From contig JABTUS010000004.1 in the NCBI GenBank assembly GCA_015075305.1, forward strand, positions 124,001-188,000: a stretch of 64,000 bases of DNA, written 5' to 3'. Below, piece by piece: positions 60,660 to 64,000 of the stretch (position 1 is the stretch's first letter; every line of letters starts with the position of its first letter). The notes below the pieces were generated by a model. It was not told the origin of the DNA. It searched no databases and was given only the letters and a program-made list of their open reading frames with translations. The position numbers were made by a program, and so were the translations under genes. This DNA is from Opitutaceae bacterium. GTDB taxonomy: Bacteria > Verrucomicrobiota > Verrucomicrobiia > Opitutales > Opitutaceae.

Positions 60660-61481
60660 TCAGGCCTTTATGGAACGGCTGAAGGGATTCATCCGCCAGA
60701 CGGAAGGGGCCACGCCGGCGTAGCGGTGGAACATGCGGTTGAAGTTGTGCTGCTCGACGTAACCCACGCGGATCGCGATCTCCTTGATGCTCAGCGAGGA
60801 TTCGAGCAGGAGCGTTTTTGCGTGCTCCATGCGCAGGCGCTGCAGCATTTCGCGGGGGGAATGGCCGAATGTCTTGCGGAAGGCGTGGCGGACGGAGTCG
60901 TAGTTTGGAGTTGAATACAGATCCTTCAGTTCGTCGTTGGGCTTGCTGACGGCTTCATTCACGCGATGCCAGAGGCGGATGACCTCCGGACGCGTCTGTG
61001 AGGGAAGCACGGTCGTGGTGTCGGCAAGGCGTCCCGCCCACCGGGCCACCGAGATGAGCAGCAGCTGCAGCCAGGCCGATATCGAAGCGTGGCGGTGGAC
61101 GCGCTCCGCGGACTGCTCGTTGAGCATCTGGAGAAAGAACCACTGGAAGGTTTCGCGCTGTTCCGCAGTCAGCGTCCAGACGCGCCGCGCGGGATCAGGC
61201 GCATTGAGCGGGGCGAGTGCCGGGTACACATCGGCGTCCGCCTTGAAGTGCAGCACCCAGAAACGCGGGTGCTGCTGCGGGGAAACCCAGGCGCCGTGGC
61301 GCTCGCCCGCATGGTAGTGCAGGAGCGTGCCGTTGCCGGCGTGCAGCCAGCCGGGCGGATACCCGATCAGGCAGGAGTCGTCGGTCACGAGCGTGAACTC
61401 CTCGAAGGCGTGGGAATGCCAGTCGTAGGTGGAGCTCGTCGAGGCTGACAGCGTGCGAAGGGAGATCAGTTGAGGAAGCAT
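60660..61481 (-). CDS. AraC family transcriptional regulator
   Basis: A 273-residue regulator. The N-terminal half is a cupin-like sensing domain (TYDWHSHAFEEFTLVTDDSCLIGYPPGWLH), and the C-terminal 100 residues hold the two helix-turn-helices (LLESSLSIKEIAIRVGYVEQHNFNRMFHRYAGVAPSVWR). The start at 61481 (MLPQLISLR) gives the normal family length; upstream in-frame codons to 61676 overlap the divergent sulfatase promoter. It probably senses a sugar and controls the transketolase-to-receptor run downstream. An inverted repeat TCCCGT-N12-ACGGGA lies at 61500-61523, just upstream of it. Confidence 0.9.
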   Translation of the reverse strand: MLPQLISLRTLSASTSSTYDWHSHAFEEFTLVTDDSCLIGYPPGWLHAGNGTLLHYHAGERHGAWVSPQQHPRFWVLHFKADADVYPALAPLNAPDPARRVWTLTAEQRETFQWFFLQMLNEQSAERVHRHASISAWLQLLLISVARWAGRLADTTTVLPSQTRPEVIRLWHRVNEAVSKPNDELKDLYSTPNYDSVRHAFRKTFGHSPREMLQRLRMEHAKTLLLESSLSIKEIAIRVGYVEQHNFNRMFHRYAGVAPSVWRMNPFSRSIKA

Positions 61482-61499
61482 GGGGCCTTTCGTGTGTGC

Positions 61500-61523
61500 T
61501 CCCGTCCTGGAATTGAAACGGGA
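61500..61523. promoter_or_regulatory. Inverted repeat upstream of the AraC-type regulator
   Basis: TCCCGT and ACGGGA flank 12 bases, 19 bp before the regulator ATG at 61481. The rest of the 231-base divergent gap (61482-61712) towards the sulfatase shows no other clear structure. Confidence 0.3.
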
Positions 61524-61712
61524 TCGGCGTATCGTGCGGGAGGATTTGGGTCGAAGGCCTCCCGGCTGCGAACGGGCGGTGGAGGCGGCTGAAGTGAATG
61601 ACATGTCAGGCGTCGGCGGTAAAGCATGCGGGTGCTTCGTTTCCACTGGCGCATGGGCATTTTCCGCGTTCGCCAAAGACGATGGGGGTTTGGAAAGACT
61701 AGATTGAGTCGC

Positions 61713-63110
61713 ATGAGATGCGATGAGGTACCCTTGAAATGCCGTGGCGTTCTATTGAATCGGAGCGTGGTGTGGCGAACCGGATGCCATGCGATCCTTG
61801 CCATGCTGCTGGTGAGCGTCGGTTTTGCGGATGCCGCGCTTCGGGGGAATCGTCCGCCAAACCTGCTGATCCTGCTGGCTGACGACATGGGCTACGGTGA
61901 CGTTGGCTATCAGGGCTGCCGAGACTTTCCCACCCCGAACATCGACGCCCTTGCGGCACGCGGCGTGCGGTTCACCGACGCCTATGCGACGGCGCCCGTG
62001 TGCTCGCCGAGCCGGGCCGGCCTGCTGACCGGGCGCTATCAGGAGCGGTTCGGACACGAGTTCAATCCCAGGCGCGAGCAAGGGCTTCCGCTTGGGGAAA
62101 AGTTGATCTCGGACCGCCTGCGCGCGGCGGGATACGCCACGGGCCTGATCGGAAAATGGCATCTGGGCTCCATGCCTGAACAGAGGCCGCTGGCACGCGG
62201 CTTCGATGAGTTCTTTGGATTTCTTGAAGGTCACAGCGTGTATTTTGACGCCACGGTGCTGCGCGGGAATGAACCCGTGAAGGAGTCGGAGTACCTGACG
62301 GATGCGTTTGCGCGGGAGGCATGCTCCTTCATCGAGCGCCAAAGTGGGATGCCCTGGTTTCTTCTGGTCTCCTTCAATGCCGTGCACGATCCGATGCAGG
62401 GCACGAAGGAGCGCATGGCGCGATTTCCGAACATTGAGGATCGCGACAGGCGCACCTATGCTGCGATGGTGGTCGCGATGGACGAAGCGGTCGGAGCCGT
62501 CCTGAAGACGCTGGAAAAATCGGGACAGGCGGCGGACACCTTTGTGGTTTTCGCCAACGACAATGGAGGGCCGACGCTTCCCGGTACGACGCGGAATGCC
62601 TCGAGCAACGCTCCCTTGCGCGGATCCAAACGCACGCTGTTGGAAGGCGGGATCCGGGTGCCGCTGATTCTGGCGTGGCCCGGACGCCTGACCGCGGCAA
62701 CGTATTCGTTTCCCGTGATGCTTGCGGATGTCACGGCTTCGCTTCTGAAACTGGCGCAAGTCCCGTCGCCCGGACCCGCGCTGGCCGACGGTGTTGATCT
62801 GCTTCCCTACATCAACGGAAAGCGGAGGGATGCGCCGCACCAAGTCCTTTACTGGCGCTATGGAAAGCAGGGGGCGATCCGGAAGGGCGACTACAAGCTG
62901 GTTCGTTACGACAGCAACGCGGATACGAGGCTGGGGCCGATTCAACCGCCCACGGAGTTCAAGCTATACAACCTGAAGGCCGACATCGGCGAGACGCGGG
63001 ATTTGATCAAAGAGCAACCCGAGCGCGCGGCGGCGCTGAAGGCCGAATGGGATGCGTGGGATGGAACCCTGGCGCAGCCACTCTGGCGAAACGCGCGGGA
63101 TAGGAATTGA
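61713..63110 (+). CDS. Secreted sulfatase, formylglycine type (CSPSR)
   Basis: A 465-residue sulfatase. The signal core is HAILAMLLVSVGFADA, with a rather long N-terminal region, so the true start may be later than the ATG at 61713. Asp57-Asp58 are in LLADDMGYGDVGY, and the formylglycine motif is C97-S-P99-S-R101 in APVCSPSRAGLLTGRY. VFANDNGGPTLPG holds the third metal site, and SFPVMLADVTASLL is typical of the arylsulfatase A group. It is divergent from the AraC gene. It is probably secreted to the periplasm or surface and works on a polysaccharide of the neighbouring locus. Confidence 0.9.
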   Translation: MRCDEVPLKCRGVLLNRSVVWRTGCHAILAMLLVSVGFADAALRGNRPPNLLILLADDMGYGDVGYQGCRDFPTPNIDALAARGVRFTDAYATAPVCSPSRAGLLTGRYQERFGHEFNPRREQGLPLGEKLISDRLRAAGYATGLIGKWHLGSMPEQRPLARGFDEFFGFLEGHSVYFDATVLRGNEPVKESEYLTDAFAREACSFIERQSGMPWFLLVSFNAVHDPMQGTKERMARFPNIEDRDRRTYAAMVVAMDEAVGAVLKTLEKSGQAADTFVVFANDNGGPTLPGTTRNASSNAPLRGSKRTLLEGGIRVPLILAWPGRLTAATYSFPVMLADVTASLLKLAQVPSPGPALADGVDLLPYINGKRRDAPHQVLYWRYGKQGAIRKGDYKLVRYDSNADTRLGPIQPPTEFKLYNLKADIGETRDLIKEQPERAAALKAEWDAWDGTLAQPLWRNARDRN

Positions 63111-63124
63111 CCCGGTCGAAGGGC

Positions 63125-63147
63125 GGCTGCCGGGATCCCGGCCAGCC
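63125..63147. terminator. Hairpin between convergent genes
   Basis: GCCGGGATCCCGGC (63129-63142) is a perfect 14-bp palindrome, extended by GGCT/AGCC with one bulge. It lies between the ends of the sulfatase and the oxidoreductase. No T-run is present on either side. Confidence 0.4.
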
Positions 63148-63165
63148 GGCGCGAATCGCGTGAAA

Positions 63166-64000
63166 TCAGTTCGGGGGCGGAGGAAGATCCATCCATGCGG
63201 CGCCCGCGTTGGAGGAGCTCACCGCCGTTTCAATGAACTCCATTCCACGAAGGCCGTCGTGAACATTGGGAAACGCGTAGTCGGACATCCTCAGCGGTTT
63301 TCCCGCAGCATGGGCGCGCACGGCCTGGGCGAAGCCTGAATAGATCGTGGCAAACGCCTCCAGGTATCCCTCAGGATGTCCGGGGGGAACGCGGGTGACT
63401 TTTTTGGCTGCGTTGGACAAATACCCGCTGCCGCGTGTGAGCGTGCGTCTTTCGCGCCCGTATTCGAGGACCTCGAGCGAGTTGGGATTCTCCTGCGACC
63501 ACTTGATGGCGCCGCGTTCCGCATAGACGCGGAGGGTCAGCGCGTTTTCCTCACCGGTTGCCACCTGGCTGATGGTGAGCACTCCTTTGCCCCCGTCGCG
63601 CAGGCGAAGAAGAATGTTTGCGTCCTCGTCGAGCGTGCGACCCGGCATGAACGTGCTCTTGTCGGCGCAGATCGCGCGGACCTCGGGTCCGATGACAAAC
63701 TCGAGCAGGTTGAAGGCGTGGCAGCCGACGTCGGCGAGTGTGCCGCCCAGTCCCGATTGCGCGGGGTCGACGCGCCAGGAGGCCTGCTTGTGTCCCTCCT
63801 TCTCGTGCGCGTGCACGAGGAAATCCTGCAGGTACTCGACGATGACCTTGCGCACCTGCCCCATGGAGCCGTTGCGGAAAAGTTCGCGCGCGTGCCGGAT
63901 GAGCGCGTGGCCGGTGTAGTTGTGCGTGAGAGCGAACACCAGGCCGCTGCGCTCGACAGCCGCGACGAGCTCCCGGGCTTCGCGGATATCGAGTGTCATC
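63166..64000 (-). CDS. Gfo/Idh/MocA family oxidoreductase (N-terminus beyond window)
   Basis: The minus strand is open from the stop at 63166 to the window end, giving 277 visible residues that start at TLDIREARELVAAVERSG. This matches the region directly after the EKP signature (usually EKPMTL), so the N-terminal Rossmann domain and start lie outside. The C-terminal domain has GGTLADVGCHAFNLLEFV, with the catalytic Asp-x-x-x-His motif, and VPPGHPEGYLEAFATIYSGFAQAVRA, as in myo-inositol or glucose-fructose oxidoreductase-like enzymes. No stop or frameshift is seen, so it is cut only by the window. Confidence 0.9.
   Translation of the reverse strand, partial: MTLDIREARELVAAVERSGLVFALTHNYTGHALIRHARELFRNGSMGQVRKVIVEYLQDFLVHAHEKEGHKQASWRVDPAQSGLGGTLADVGCHAFNLLEFVIGPEVRAICADKSTFMPGRTLDEDANILLRLRDGGKGVLTISQVATGEENALTLRVYAERGAIKWSQENPNSLEVLEYGRERRTLTRGSGYLSNAAKKVTRVPPGHPEGYLEAFATIYSGFAQAVRAHAAGKPLRMSDYAFPNVHDGLRGMEFIETAVSSSNAGAAWMDLPPPPN

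Overview
The window looks like chromosomal DNA from a GC-rich, Gram-negative carbohydrate degrader, most likely a verrucomicrobium close to Opitutaceae. The evidence is TonB-dependent receptors with a VTGSNIRR-type or LSPFTVEEDRDVGY-type N-terminus, many secreted sulfatases, Tat-type Gfo/Idh/MocA oxidoreductases, a MamK-like actin and weak Shine-Dalgarno signals. I saw no tRNA, rRNA, CRISPR array, phage or complete insertion sequence.

Bases 1-25500 are mostly housekeeping genes. They hold a GspE/PilB-type ATPase cut by the window start, a secreted acyl esterase, a sugar isomerase-like protein, a decayed DUF433/DUF5615 toxin-antitoxin pair, an aldo/keto reductase, acylphosphatase, an ABC-2 exporter, the sulfate-activation operon cysC-cysD-cysN, cardiolipin synthase, rpoZ, smpB, thrB, a MamK-like actin with a small partner, rplU-rpmA with a strong terminator, an MFS transporter, a 3-methyladenine glycosylase, a family 9 glycosyltransferase, a DUF3108 protein and lysA.

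Bases 25706-42536 form an unusual island. Two paralogous modules each join a TonB-dependent receptor, glycerol-phosphate genes and related sulfatases: receptor-glpD-sulfatase, and receptor-glpT-glpQ-sulfatase-sulfatase. Between them lies a SorC-type regulator. A near-identical palindrome, TTTAT-N4-ATAAA, sits in front of both receptor genes, one copy being in the divergent promoter of the regulator. I infer one regulon that imports a sulfated, glycerophosphodiester-containing compound, removes sulfate, cuts the diester with GlpQ, imports glycerol 3-phosphate with GlpT and oxidises it with GlpD.

Bases 42579-63999 are further accessory polysaccharide or glycoconjugate loci. One minus-strand run encodes a large DNRLRE/double beta-helix protein, a secreted unknown protein and a sulfatase. 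A short plus-strand operon encodes a DUF4380-like protein and a Tat oxidoreductase. A long minus-strand run holds an AraC regulator, a split transketolase, three secreted proteins (one with FG-GAP repeats) and a third TonB-dependent receptor. A fifth sulfatase and an oxidoreductase cut by the window end close the region.

Non-coding structure of note: the shared operator, a 73-nt nested inverted repeat directly before the DUF3108 gene, two copies of a 32-bp REP-like palindrome placed between convergent genes, and two clear intrinsic terminators (after rpoZ and rpmA).
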